From Streptomyces atroolivaceus (lineage in GTDB: Bacteria; Actinomycetota; Actinomycetes; Streptomycetales; Streptomycetaceae), in NCBI RefSeq assembly GCF_000717025.1, contig NZ_JNXG01000011.1, positions 124,001 to 188,000 of the forward strand: a stretch of DNA of 64,000 nt, in the 5' to 3' direction. A program made the translations under genes and the position numbers. The notes under the pieces were generated by a model. It saw only the letters and a list, made by a program, of their open reading frames with translations, was not told where the DNA came from and made no database searches. Below, piece by piece: positions 51,503 to 60,522 of this stretch. Numbering within the stretch: the stretch's first letter is position 1; each line of letters starts with the position of its first letter.

Positions 51503-52570
51503 ATGAGGAGCACTGTTGGCTGGCAGGTGGACGACTCGTCGTCGGCCCTGCGCCTGACGCGGCTGGAACGACGAGATCTGCGCCCCGACGACCTCGCGGT
51601 CCGGGTCGACTATTGCGGTGTCTGCCACACCGATGTGCACGCCGTCAGCGTCAGGTCCGGCGAAGCAGGCCGTCCCCTGGTGCCGGGGCACGAGTTCACG
51701 GGTGTGGTGACCGGGGCGGGACCCGCGGTCACACGCTTCACCGTCGGCGACCCCGTCGCGGTGGGCAATATCGTCGATTCGTGCGGCGCGTGCGCCATGT
51801 GCCTGGCCGGTCAGGAGAATTTCTGTCACGCCTTCCCGACCCTGACCTACGGCGGCCTCGACCGGCACGACGGATCGACGACCCTGGGGGGTTACTCCCG
51901 CGAGTACGTTGTCCGCGACCGCTTCGCCCATCCCCTTCCCGCCGGACTGGATCCGGCCGCCGCCGCCCCGCTGCTCTGTGCCGGCATCACCGTCTGGGAA
52001 CCGCTGCACGCCCTCGGTGTGGGGCGGGGAACACGGGTCGCCGTGGCCGGGCTGGGCGGCCTGGGCCATCTCGCGGTCAAGATCGCCGTGGCGCTCGGCG
52101 CCGACACCTCGGTCATCAGCCGTTCACCGGGCAAGCGGGACGACGCTCGCCGTCTCGGCGCTCACGGTTTCGTCGTCTCCACGGACCCGGAACAGATGGC
52201 TGACACCCGCGACCGGTTCGACGTCGTGATCGACACCATCTCCGCCCCGCACGACCTCGGCCCTTACCTGCGCCTGGTCGCGATGGACGGGACACTCAGC
52301 CACCTCGGGCACCTCGGACCCGTCACCGTGGAGACGACCGACCTGCTCGTGGGACGGAAGAAACTCAGCTCGGCAGGCAGTGGCGGCAGGCTCGCGACCG
52401 CCGCCATGCTCGACTTCTGTGCCCAGCACGGCATCACCGCCGACATCGAGGTGCTCCCCTCGACGCAGGTGAACGAGGCCCTCGACCGTCTCCGGCGCAA
52501 CGACGTCCGCTACCGCTTCGTACTCGACATGTCCGACCTGGACTTCGCGGCGGGCAGCCGGACGAGCTGA
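51503..52570 (+). CDS. Zinc-dependent alcohol dehydrogenase (MDR family)
   Basis: 355 residues from ATG 51503, with AAGGAGG upstream. Catalytic zinc site: Cys in YCGVCHTDVH and GHEFTGVV. The structural zinc loop has CGACAMCLAGQENFC (four Cys). The NAD(P) motif is VAVAGLGGLGHLAVKIA. The pattern is that of CAD/YahK-like aldehyde reductases, which usually use NADPH. Divergent from a TetR regulator that likely senses the substrate. Not part of any evident pathway. Confidence 0.92.
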   Translation: MRSTVGWQVDDSSSALRLTRLERRDLRPDDLAVRVDYCGVCHTDVHAVSVRSGEAGRPLVPGHEFTGVVTGAGPAVTRFTVGDPVAVGNIVDSCGACAMCLAGQENFCHAFPTLTYGGLDRHDGSTTLGGYSREYVVRDRFAHPLPAGLDPAAAAPLLCAGITVWEPLHALGVGRGTRVAVAGLGGLGHLAVKIAVALGADTSVISRSPGKRDDARRLGAHGFVVSTDPEQMADTRDRFDVVIDTISAPHDLGPYLRLVAMDGTLSHLGHLGPVTVETTDLLVGRKKLSSAGSGGRLATAAMLDFCAQHGITADIEVLPSTQVNEALDRLRRNDVRYRFVLDMSDLDFAAGSRTS

Positions 52571-52978
52571 GCGAGCAGCCGGGAACAGCAAGGTACCGGC
52601 GCTCCGTGGCCTCGGCTTCCCGGCCGGGGCCACGGGCGCGCAGCCATCGAGGGGCCCGGGGCGACGGCAGCCCGGCCCCACGGCCGGCCGGTCCGGACGA
52701 GACCAGCTTCGGCCGTTTCCGGATCGGCCTGAGGAGACAGGACCCGGAAGAGGGAACACGGCTCAGGTCAAGCGCCGGGCCCCGTCGCACCGACTCGTGT
52801 GCTCTCGCGGAGCCGCTCCAGGCCCGCCCCCCGGAGGCGGGCGAGGGCGGGCCGCAAGTGGTGGCGGCACACGGGACCGAATAGGGTGGGCCGCTGCCTT
52901 CCTCCGTCCGCAGGACCAGACATCGCAGGGGGGTCCAGCAGTGGTCCACCGCCCCGCCGCATCAGGAGAGCACCCGTC
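52571..52978. other. Intergenic region
   Basis: About 400 bases with no supported gene. A short hairpin, GCCCGCC (52822-52828) with GGCGGGC (52836-52842), may end the dehydrogenase transcript. The promoter of the next gene must lie to its right. Confidence 0.45.
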
Positions 52979-53833
52979 TTGTCCCAGCCCACCCCGAACG
53001 CTGTCAACCCCGACCTCGAGGCCGACTGCGGGAACTGCTTCGGCCTGTGCTGCGTGGCGCTGCCCTTCGCTCGCTCGGCGGACTTCGCCGCGAACAAGGC
53101 CGCCGGCACCCCGTGCGGTAACCTCCGGCAGGATTTCCGCTGCGGTATCCACGAGCGACTGCGAGACAGCGGTTACAACGGCTGCACGGTCTTCGACTGT
53201 TTCGGGGCCGGGCAGAAGGTCTCCCAGGTGACCTTCGAGGGCCGCAGCTGGCGCGAGGAGCCGGCGTCGGCCGGCGCGATGTACGACGTCTTCCCGGTCA
53301 TGCGGCACTTGCACGAACTGCTGCGGTACATCGCCGAGGCCACGGGCCTCCCGGCCGCCCGGCCCGTCCGCCGCGCTCTGCTCCGCGCCTACGACCGGAT
53401 CGACGCGATGACCCGGGACACGGCCGAATCGCTGCTGGCCGTCGACGTACCTGCGGTACGCGGCGAAGTGAACGAACTGCTGCTGCGGGCCGGCGAGCTT
53501 GCCCGCGCCGAGGTGCCCGGCCGCAAGAAGGACCACCGGGGCGCCGATCTCATGGGCAAGCGCATGCGGAACGCCAAGCTGCGCGGGGCCAGCATGCGTG
53601 GCGCCCGCCTGATCGCCGCCGACCTGTCCGGCGCGGATCTCCGGGAGGCGGACCTCATCGGTGCGGACCTGCGGGACACGAATCTCTGCGGGGCGGATCT
53701 GACGGGAGCTCTGTTCCTCACGCAGCCGCAGCTCAACGCCGCGCGGGGCGACTTGACGACCAAAATCCCGGCGGCGCTCCAGCGGCCCGGACACTGGGGC
53801 ACTGGAGCCCGGACCGCCGGCCCGGCTTCGTAG
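52979..53833 (+). CDS. Cys-rich plus pentapeptide-repeat protein
   Basis: 284 residues, started at TTG 52979 because AGGAGAG (52964-52970) is well placed and no ATG or GTG fits. The N-terminal 80 residues are rich in cysteine: DCGNCFGLCC, GTPCGNLRQDFRCGIHERLR and GYNGCTVFDCFGAG, which suggests a metal or Fe-S site. A helical linker follows, then pentapeptide repeats near residues 185-245 (GADLMGKRMRNAKLRGASMR, ADLSGADLREADLIGADLRD), which form a right-handed quadrilateral helix. Function unknown. The ends of this and the MMPL gene converge. Confidence 0.88.
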   Translation: MSQPTPNAVNPDLEADCGNCFGLCCVALPFARSADFAANKAAGTPCGNLRQDFRCGIHERLRDSGYNGCTVFDCFGAGQKVSQVTFEGRSWREEPASAGAMYDVFPVMRHLHELLRYIAEATGLPAARPVRRALLRAYDRIDAMTRDTAESLLAVDVPAVRGEVNELLLRAGELARAEVPGRKKDHRGADLMGKRMRNAKLRGASMRGARLIAADLSGADLREADLIGADLRDTNLCGADLTGALFLTQPQLNAARGDLTTKIPAALQRPGHWGTGARTAGPAS

Positions 53834-53955
53834 GAGGCAGGACTCCCCGTGCACGCCACGCTTGGGAAGCCACGGTTTCCCGGGCCGGCCGGCCGCCGGC
53901 GACCCGCTCGGGCTCATCCCTGCGGAACCCGTGAGCGTGGCCGTCCCGGAGGTGA

Positions 53956-56253
53956 TCAGGTCGATCGCTCCGTCGCTGGGCCCGTCACGGCAGGCGCGCC
54001 GGGCGTGTGCGTCCGCGGTGGCCGGCGTGACAGCCGCGGCATCCACCAGTTGGCCGCACCGGTGAGGCGCATGGCCGCCGGGACGAGGACCCCGCGGACG
54101 ATGGTGGCATCGACCAGGACAGCGATGGCGAGGCCGACGCCCAGCACCTTCAGCATGGTGATGCCCGAACTGGCCAGGGCCGTCATGGCGACGGCGACGA
54201 CGAGCGCCGCCGCGGTGACGAGGCGCCCGGTGCGGGCGATGCCGGTGATGATCGCCTGGATGTGGTCCCCCGTGGCCAGGTACTCCTCCTTGATGCGGGC
54301 CATCAGGAAGAGTTCGTAGTCCACCGAGGCGCCGAAGGCGAGGGTGAACATGAGGAGGGGCATCGTGGTCTCCAGGTGGCCGGTGACGGTGAAGTCTCCG
54401 ACCAGCCCGCGGCCGTGGCCCTCCTGGAAGATCCAGACGAGAGCGCCCAGACTCGCGGTCAAGCTCAGCGCCGCGACGACGACGGCTTTCACGGGCACCA
54501 GCAGAGCGCGGGTGAAGGCCAGCAGGACGGTGAGGGTCGCCATGGCTGCGAGCAGTGCGGCCGAGGGCAGCCGTTCGGACATGACCGCGAGGGTGTCAGC
54601 GGTCTGCGCGGGACGCCCGCCCACCAGGCGAGGGCCCGGCGCGGGGAGCTGCCGCACTCGGTGCAGTACCTCGTGGGCGGCATCACTCTGCGGAGGCGCG
54701 GTCGTCGATACCGCGAGCCAGGTGCCCTGCGGCGCCACCGCTCCCGGCACACCGGCAGGGGCGGTTTCCACGCGCTTCCCGTGCCGGTAGACCCCGGTCG
54801 CGGCCTGGACCGCGCCGACACCGGAGAGCTGCGAGAGACGGGCCGCGTAGGCGTCGAGCTGCTCACGGCCGGCCCAGGCGTTCGTCCCGGGCAGTGCGAC
54901 GGCAAGCGTACGGTCACTGTCGACGGAGAAGGCTTCGTCGATGTGCTGGGCCGTCACCCTCGCCGGTGTGTCCGCCGGCAGGACCCGTGCGTCGACGATC
55001 CCGAACCGGGCATGCGCGAAGGGCACCGCCATCAGGACCAGAACGACGATGCTCAGGCACAGGGACAGCACCGGTCGTCCGGTGGTCACCTGGGCGATCG
55101 CCCTCCACGTAGCGCTGTCCGACGTGCGCCCGGCACCGGAGCGCCATCGCGACAGGGGGTCCCACCGGTTCACGCGATGTCCGGTCAGGGCCAACAGGGC
55201 GGGCAGCGCCGTCACCGTGACAGCGGCTCCCAGAAGTACCACCGTGATCCCGGCGATGGCCAGGGACCGCAGGAACGGCACGGGGAAGACCAGGACCACG
55301 GCGAGGACCGCGGCCACCGTGAGGGCGGAGTACAGCGCGGTGCGTCCGGCTGTCCTCATACTTCGCACGACCGCATCGGTGACCGTGTGTCCGCCGGCCA
55401 GCTCATCACGGAAACGCGTGACCACGAAGAGGGCATAGTCGACCGCCAGCCCGAAGCCCAGCGCAGCCGCGATGTTCAGTGCGAAGACCGACATGGGAGT
55501 GAACTCGTTCACCAGTCTCAGCACCGCGAACGCGCCTGCGACAGCTCCCGCGGCCGTCACGGTCGGCAGCAGGGCTGCGACGAGCGAGCCGAAAGCGAGC
55601 ACGAGGATCGTGAACGTCAGTGGCAGAACGATGAGTTCAGCACGCAACAGGTCGCGCTGACTCTGCCGGGACGCCTCCGAGTTGACGACGGCCGGACCGG
55701 TGAACTCCACCTCGAGGACTCCTGCCTCCCTCGCCAGCCCCGGTGTCAGACGTTCGGCCGTACGCATCGCGGCGAACTCGTCGCCCTCGAGGTCCAGACG
55801 CAACAGGGCAGCGCGGCCGTCCACAGAGCGCAACTGCTCCTGGCCGGTGTCCCAGTAGGACACCGCCTGCCGCACCCCCTTGCTGTCGGCCGCCCAGGCA
55901 CTCAGATGCCGGCCGGCGGCTCGGGCAGCCGCACTGTCGACACCGGCTTCCGTGCGCGCGTGGACCGTCATGTCGGCCGAACCCGCGCCGAGTTGCCGCG
56001 CCAGCACCGTCTCCGCGCGGGCCGCCTCGGTGCCGCTCGCGGTGTACCCGCCGGAAGACAGCGTGGTGAACGCGCCCGCGCCCAGGACGCCCAGCAGAAC
56101 CGCCAGCAGCGCGTGAGCGGCCAACAGGGTCCGTGCGTGCAGCGCGCAGAACGTGGCGAGGGCCGTCAGACCGCCCCTGTCTCCGCTGGGCGGGGCCACC
56201 GCGGCGGCATCCGACGGCACGGAACGCTTCGAAGCGTTCACAGAACGGGGCAT
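53956..56253 (-). CDS. MMPL/RND-family transporter
   Basis: 765 residues from ATG 56253; a GTG further upstream is less likely. Two MMPL repeats, each with a lone N-terminal helix, an extracytoplasmic domain and five helices. The first membrane domain has FGLAVDYALFVVTRFRDEL with the proton-relay Asp-Tyr, and the second has FGASVDYELFLMARIKEEYL. These proteins export lipids or hydrophobic compounds using the proton gradient. No regulator is adjacent. An 18-base perfect palindrome overlaps codons near the start. Confidence 0.92.
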   Translation of the reverse strand: MPRSVNASKRSVPSDAAAVAPPSGDRGGLTALATFCALHARTLLAAHALLAVLLGVLGAGAFTTLSSGGYTASGTEAARAETVLARQLGAGSADMTVHARTEAGVDSAAARAAGRHLSAWAADSKGVRQAVSYWDTGQEQLRSVDGRAALLRLDLEGDEFAAMRTAERLTPGLAREAGVLEVEFTGPAVVNSEASRQSQRDLLRAELIVLPLTFTILVLAFGSLVAALLPTVTAAGAVAGAFAVLRLVNEFTPMSVFALNIAAALGFGLAVDYALFVVTRFRDELAGGHTVTDAVVRSMRTAGRTALYSALTVAAVLAVVLVFPVPFLRSLAIAGITVVLLGAAVTVTALPALLALTGHRVNRWDPLSRWRSGAGRTSDSATWRAIAQVTTGRPVLSLCLSIVVLVLMAVPFAHARFGIVDARVLPADTPARVTAQHIDEAFSVDSDRTLAVALPGTNAWAGREQLDAYAARLSQLSGVGAVQAATGVYRHGKRVETAPAGVPGAVAPQGTWLAVSTTAPPQSDAAHEVLHRVRQLPAPGPRLVGGRPAQTADTLAVMSERLPSAALLAAMATLTVLLAFTRALLVPVKAVVVAALSLTASLGALVWIFQEGHGRGLVGDFTVTGHLETTMPLLMFTLAFGASVDYELFLMARIKEEYLATGDHIQAIITGIARTGRLVTAAALVVAVAMTALASSGITMLKVLGVGLAIAVLVDATIVRGVLVPAAMRLTGAANWWMPRLSRRPPRTHTPGAPAVTGPATERST
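56222..56239. promoter_or_regulatory. Perfect 18-base palindrome in the MMPL start region
   Basis: GAACGCTTCGAAGCGTTC is a perfect palindrome overlapping codons 5-11 of the MMPL gene (start 56253). Length and symmetry fit a TetR- or LacI-type operator; it may be simply codon-driven, but 18 perfect bases is unlikely by chance. Confidence 0.5.
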
Positions 56254-56599
56254 GCGGAAGTGCCTTTCACGGAGCGGAGGCGGCCTGCGGTCAACGTGCC
56301 GCACTCAGCGCGCAGGCACAGGCACATGGCAGGGCAACGGCTGTGAAGGCATGGTGGACGTGACCCCGCGGGAGGTGCTGATCATGCGGTCCTTTTATCG
56401 GCGACCTGCTCTGTTGCGACACCGGCTGGGCCGTGACTTCACCCTGACGCCTGAAAAGTCGTACCGGCGCTGTCCCGCTACGGCCGTCGTACCGGCGCTG
56501 TCCCGCTACGGCCTCCGCGCGGGGCGACGCTTGGCATCCCTCGGTCCCGGCTGTGAGATGAATCGGTCTTGCTGGCGAGCGGGGTCTTGGCGCAACTCC
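56254..56599. other. Intergenic region with an exact 28-base duplication
   Basis: No gene is supported. The 28 bases at 56458-56485 (GTCGTACCGGCGCTGTCCCG then CTACGGCC) are repeated exactly at 56486-56513. The MMPL promoter should lie next to 56253. Confidence 0.7.
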
Positions 56600-56850
56600 T
56601 GGCATCTCGGTCCGACACCTCTACACGGTGTTGGCCCGTTCAGGCATCAGCCTCGGTGACTGAATCCGCTCGCACCGCTTGGCGGAATGCCGGCGCGAAC
56701 CGGCAGGCCCGCACACCCCGCTGCGAACCATCGCGGCTACGGGCCGGAGTTGGGGCTTCGTGGATGCGACCCACATCAGCAAAGTCTTCCAACAGGCGTA
56801 CGGGATTTCACCTCGGTCCTGGCGCGACCAGAATCACCGCCGCCAGTCCA
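56600..56850 (+). pseudogene. AraC-family regulator C-terminal fragment with in-frame stop
   Basis: One frame reads ISVRHLYTVLARSGISLGD, a TGA at 56658-56660, then IRSHRLAECRREPAGPHTPL, RTIAATGRSWGFVDATHISK and VFQQAYGISPRSWRDQ. This is the double helix-turn-helix domain of an AraC/FeaR-type activator with its usual signature. The N-terminal effector domain is missing and the stop codon breaks the remaining part. Confidence 0.75.
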
Positions 56851-57194
56851 GCCGAGCCGGTGTTCCGCCCTCCGGTGTTTCGGCTGCGGGACGAGCCCCC
56901 TGTCCTGAGAGTGCGCCCTCCGTCGACTTTCGCGCCATCGATCACCAGGCCGACCCCATGGGTGAGCACCCCGTTCTTGCGGCCACGGGGAACTCGGTCA
57001 GCCGACATCCCCGCACCCGGTCAGCGGCGTCTGATCATCAGATCCGCGTCCCGCCCCAGGGCAGTCACCTGGACCGAGGAACATCCAGGTGGCAAACGCA
57101 GCAGGGGCGCCATGTCCGCACTGTGAACCGCCTGGCGCCCCTCCCCGGGTATCCGGGCGAGCTGCTCGAGGTGTCCCCCGCTCCCCGCCTTCCG
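56851..57194. other. Non-coding or decayed stretch
   Basis: No supported gene. A minus-strand frame (56808-57008) rich in Gly and Arg has no ribosome binding site and no recognisable motif. The sequence is probably decay next to the AraC fragment. Confidence 0.45.
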
Positions 57195-58391
57195 TCACCG
57201 CTCGCCCGCAAGATCGACTTGCTCCCGGTGCACCGGTGCCGCACCCGCTGCCCCCGGGCGACGCCACGGATGCGCGACGGGCGCCGACACCGCACGCCAC
57301 CAGGGATCCGAGGGAAGCTCACCAGACGGTTCGAACGGCTCACCCGGCCGGGGGAACGCCACCGCCTGCCCTGCCTCGTCGGCGGCGTCCTTCATCCACT
57401 CCCCGGGCTCCGACCACGGATGCGGGGCCAGGTTGAACGTGCCCCAGTGGATGGGCAGCAGCGTGCCGTGCGCCCTTCCGCCCTGGAGGTCCAGGTGCGC
57501 CCGCATGCCCTCCGCCGGTGTCATGTGGATGTCCGGCCAGTACTCCGAATAGGCACCGACCTGGATCATTGTCACGTCGAAGGGGCCGTGCTCGGCCCCG
57601 ATGGCCTGGAAGCCGGAGAAATAGCCGGTGTCCCCGCTGTGGTAGACCCGGTGCTCCGGGCCCGCGACGACCCACGACGCCCAGAGCGTGTGCTGCTGAT
57701 TGCGCAGCCCACGCCCGCAGAAATGCCGCGCGGGAGTGGCGGTCAGGCTGATGCCCGCGATCTGCGCCGTCTCGTTCCAGTCGAGCTCGTGGATGCGGTC
57801 CAGCGCCACACCCCACCGCTCCAGGTGGGCGCCGACACCGAGCGGCACCGCGAAGACCGTGTCCGTCCCGGCCAGGGCCCTGATCGTGGGCAGGTCGAGG
57901 TGGTCGTAATGGTCGTGGGAGATCACGACGGCGTCGACGGACCCGAGCGAGGCGAGCGGCAGCGGGACAGGGTGCAGCCGCTTGGGCCCGGCGAACGCGA
58001 ACGGCGAGCATCGCTCGCCCCATACCGGGTCGAACAGCACCCGTCGGCCATCGATCTCGACGAGCACACTGGAGTGGCCCAGCCAGGTCACCCGCAGGCC
58101 CGTCGCCGGGGGCGCGGCCAGATCGGCAAGGGTCGTGGCATGGACGGGCACGGTACCGAGCGGGGATCTGCGGGCCCGTTCCTCCTTGCGGAAGTACACC
58201 TTGGCGAATTCGATCATGGAGCCGGACGGGCGGGTCCGGGCTCCTTCCGGATTCTGGAACACTCCGTCGGCGAAGTTGGGCGAACGGCGGATCCGCTCCA
58301 TCCGCGCCCCGGCCGGGTCCGCGCCGAAGGCGTCGGGACGGAGCGAGCGGAGTCGGGTACGGAGCGATGGCTGATGGTCGGCGCCGGTCAC
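57195..58391 (-). CDS. Metallo-beta-lactamase-fold hydrolase (NAPE-PLD/UlaG-like)
   Basis: 398 residues. I chose GTG 58391 because CAGGAG lies 5 bases upstream; ATG 58421 has no ribosome binding site and CATAAT just before it looks like the -10. The zinc ligands are HDHYDH (in AVVISHDHYDHLDLP), TPARHFCGRG and YHSGDTGYF, then LLPIHWGTF. LRVTWLGHSSVLVEIDGRRV and LFDPVWGERCSP are typical of phosphodiesterases such as NAPE-PLD. Substrate unknown. The C-terminal extension is proline-rich. Confidence 0.9.
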   Translation of the reverse strand: MTGADHQPSLRTRLRSLRPDAFGADPAGARMERIRRSPNFADGVFQNPEGARTRPSGSMIEFAKVYFRKEERARRSPLGTVPVHATTLADLAAPPATGLRVTWLGHSSVLVEIDGRRVLFDPVWGERCSPFAFAGPKRLHPVPLPLASLGSVDAVVISHDHYDHLDLPTIRALAGTDTVFAVPLGVGAHLERWGVALDRIHELDWNETAQIAGISLTATPARHFCGRGLRNQQHTLWASWVVAGPEHRVYHSGDTGYFSGFQAIGAEHGPFDVTMIQVGAYSEYWPDIHMTPAEGMRAHLDLQGGRAHGTLLPIHWGTFNLAPHPWSEPGEWMKDAADEAGQAVAFPRPGEPFEPSGELPSDPWWRAVSAPVAHPWRRPGAAGAAPVHREQVDLAGER

Positions 58392-58511
58392 AGCATCTCC
58401 TGAGGGAGTCGGTCGTCTCATTATGGTCGGGAGGTGCGGCGGAGCGAGAGCTCGGCAGGGGAGGGAGGCCCGTCGAGCGCATTCCGGAGCCGTGCCGTAA
58501 GGGGGGTCGCG

Positions 58512-58952
58512 TCAGGCACGAGGGCGGCCGTAGACATGCTCGATCCGCAGGGTCAGGGCGACTCTGCGGTCCTGGACCATCACCCGCCGGTAGTCGTCCC
58601 AGTCGGGATGCTCTCCCCGGACGTCACGGTAGAGGGTGACCAGCTGCTCCACGGTCGCGTCGTGGGGATCAGCGGCAGGCGGGGTCAGCTCGGCCGTGAC
58701 ATCGGCGACGGTCCAGGCCCGCCGGTCTTCGCCGGTCACGTGGTAGCTCGCCCGCGGGTCACGCCGGAGGTTGCGGGTCTTGGCCCGGTCCTCCGTGATG
58801 GACACACGGATCACCCCTTCTTCGGGGTAGTAGGCGTGGTTCACGTTGGACAGCTGGGGCCTGCCGTCACGCTTGAGAGTGACGAGCACCCCGCCGTCGT
58901 GCTCCCCGAAGAGTCGGAGCAGCGCCTCGCGCCCGGGTTCGAAGTCCGTCAT
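58512..58952 (-). CDS. PPOX-class F420/FMN-dependent oxidoreductase (TIGR03618-like)
   Basis: 146 residues from ATG 58952. Split-barrel fold with GGVLVTLKRDGRPQLSNVNH, AYYPEEGVIRVSITEDRAKT, RNLRRDPRASYHVTGEDRRA and WTVADVTAELTPPA, then DWDDYRRVMVQDRRVALTLR. Such proteins use F420 or FMN to reduce diverse compounds; the exact one is unknown. It is a single gene, divergent from the dehydrogenase at 59106. Confidence 0.88.
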   Translation of the reverse strand: MTDFEPGREALLRLFGEHDGGVLVTLKRDGRPQLSNVNHAYYPEEGVIRVSITEDRAKTRNLRRDPRASYHVTGEDRRAWTVADVTAELTPPAADPHDATVEQLVTLYRDVRGEHPDWDDYRRVMVQDRRVALTLRIEHVYGRPRA

Positions 58953-59105
58953 GCCGACTCCAACGTCCGTGCACCCCGCAGGATTCCGCGTCCTGGGTAC
59001 GACAACGTCACACCCGGAGTCCCGGCCCGCGTTGACAGCCGCGCTCCGCCTGCCGATACTGACTCGCTGTTCAGTACGCCGACACCGGGTTCCAGGAGCC
59101 GCCCC

Positions 59106-60305
59106 ATGCCGTCCCCTTCTCCCGCCCCACTGATCTCCCTGACCTGGACGGACCATGTGACCGGCACCGAGGGATACCTCGTCGTCGACCGGCTGGTGCG
59201 CGGTGTGTCGAGCGGAGGCCTGCGGATGCGGAAGGGCTGCACACTCGCGGAGGTGGCGGGTCTCGCGCGGGGCATGACCATGAAGGAGGCCCTTCACTTC
59301 GATGCCGATGACACACGGGCGCGGTACATCCCTCTGGGCGGTGCCAAAGGAGGTATCGACTGCGACCCGCGGGACCCTGCCGCCTACGGGGTGCTCGTCC
59401 GCTTCCTGCGGGCGATGCGCCCGTACATCGAGAATGCCTGGACGACCGGCGAGGATCTCGGGCTCAGCCAGGACCTCGTCGACCGGGCGGCGGCGGAGGC
59501 CGGGCTCGTCTCCACGGTCCAGGCGGTCCATCCCCTCCTGGACGACGAGGCGGCGGCGCGGCGGCGGCTGGCGGACGCCTTCGCCGTCACGGTGGACGGG
59601 ATCGGGCTGGACGCCCTGGTCGGCGGGTGCGGGGTCGCGGAGTCCGCTCTCACCGCGCTGGACCGGGCGGGTGTGGCGCACAGCGCCGCCCGGGTTTCCC
59701 TCCAGGGACTCGGCACCATGGGCGGGGCGACAGCACGCTTTCTCTCGCGGGCCGGGCTGACCGTCGTCGCGGTCGCCGATCTCAAGGGCACCATCGCCAA
59801 TCCGGCCGGTCTGGATGTCGAGGCCCTGCTGGCGGCACGGGACGCACACGGGACGGTGGACCGCGGGGCGCTGCGGGACGGGGACCAGGAACTGCCGGCC
59901 GACGCCTGGCTGGCGGCCGATGTGGAGGTGTTGGTCCCGGCCGCCGTGTCCTATGCCGTGGATGCCGAGAACCAGGCCTCGGTCAGGGCCCGCTGGGTGG
60001 TCGAGGCGGCGAACATGCCGGTGCTTCCGGAGGCGGAATCCCTGCTGACCGAGCGCGGGATCACGGTGCTGCCCGATGTGGTCGTCAACTCCGGTACGAA
60101 CGCCTGGTGGTGGTGGACGTTGTTCGGGGACATCGGCCCCGGTGCGGAGGAGGCGTTCGGGCACACCCGCCGCTCGATGCGGGCCCTCGTCGAGCGCGTC
60201 CTGGAACGGGCGGCCGCGGACGGCTGCACGCCGCGGGCAGCCGCACACGCGCTCGTCGCGGACCGCCTGCCGGTGATGGCGGAGCGGTTCGGCTGGTACC
60301 GCTAG
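59106..60305 (+). CDS. Glu/Leu/Phe/Val dehydrogenase family enzyme
   Basis: 399 residues from ATG 59106, with GGAG upstream. The catalytic Lys lies in YIPLGGAKGGIDCDP, and MRPYIENAWTTGEDLGLSQD follows. The NAD-binding motif is SLQGLGTMGGATARFLSRAG. It would oxidatively deaminate an amino acid to a keto acid and ammonia or run in reverse. Which amino acid cannot be told: it is shorter and more divergent than typical glutamate dehydrogenases. A TetR regulator follows 217 bases later on the same strand. Confidence 0.9.
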   Translation: MPSPSPAPLISLTWTDHVTGTEGYLVVDRLVRGVSSGGLRMRKGCTLAEVAGLARGMTMKEALHFDADDTRARYIPLGGAKGGIDCDPRDPAAYGVLVRFLRAMRPYIENAWTTGEDLGLSQDLVDRAAAEAGLVSTVQAVHPLLDDEAAARRRLADAFAVTVDGIGLDALVGGCGVAESALTALDRAGVAHSAARVSLQGLGTMGGATARFLSRAGLTVVAVADLKGTIANPAGLDVEALLAARDAHGTVDRGALRDGDQELPADAWLAADVEVLVPAAVSYAVDAENQASVRARWVVEAANMPVLPEAESLLTERGITVLPDVVVNSGTNAWWWWTLFGDIGPGAEEAFGHTRRSMRALVERVLERAAADGCTPRAAAHALVADRLPVMAERFGWYR

Positions 60306-60510
60306 GGTCTTTCGTTCGGATCAGGCTGGATCAGGGAGCGGGGTCCGGTGCCGTGCATCGCAAGGCGGAGGAGGGAGCCGGTCGGGGTCTCCCCTGCTCG
60401 AGCGGGGCCGGGAGCTCGGGGAAGTACCGGGCCTCGCGGGCCGGGCAGTCCTTGCGGACCCGGCCCAGGGCGCCGGGGACCGGGGCGGCAGCCCGGACCA
60501 GGGCGTTGGT

Positions 60511-60522
60511 TAAGGTAGCCGC
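60511..60522 (+). promoter_or_regulatory. -10 box of a leaderless TetR gene
   Basis: TAAGGT at 60511-60516 lies exactly six bases before GTG 60523, and no ribosome binding site is present. This is the spacing expected when transcription starts at the first base of the start codon. Confidence 0.55.

Noticed and set aside
54262..56346. 694-residue plus-strand frame across the MMPL gene
   Set aside because: Antisense shadow; rich in Gly, Arg and Gln, without recognisable domains.
58392..58421. ATG 58421 as start of the metallo-beta-lactamase-fold gene
   Set aside because: No ribosome binding site; CATAAT next to it looks like a promoter -10, and GTG 58391 has CAGGAG at good spacing.
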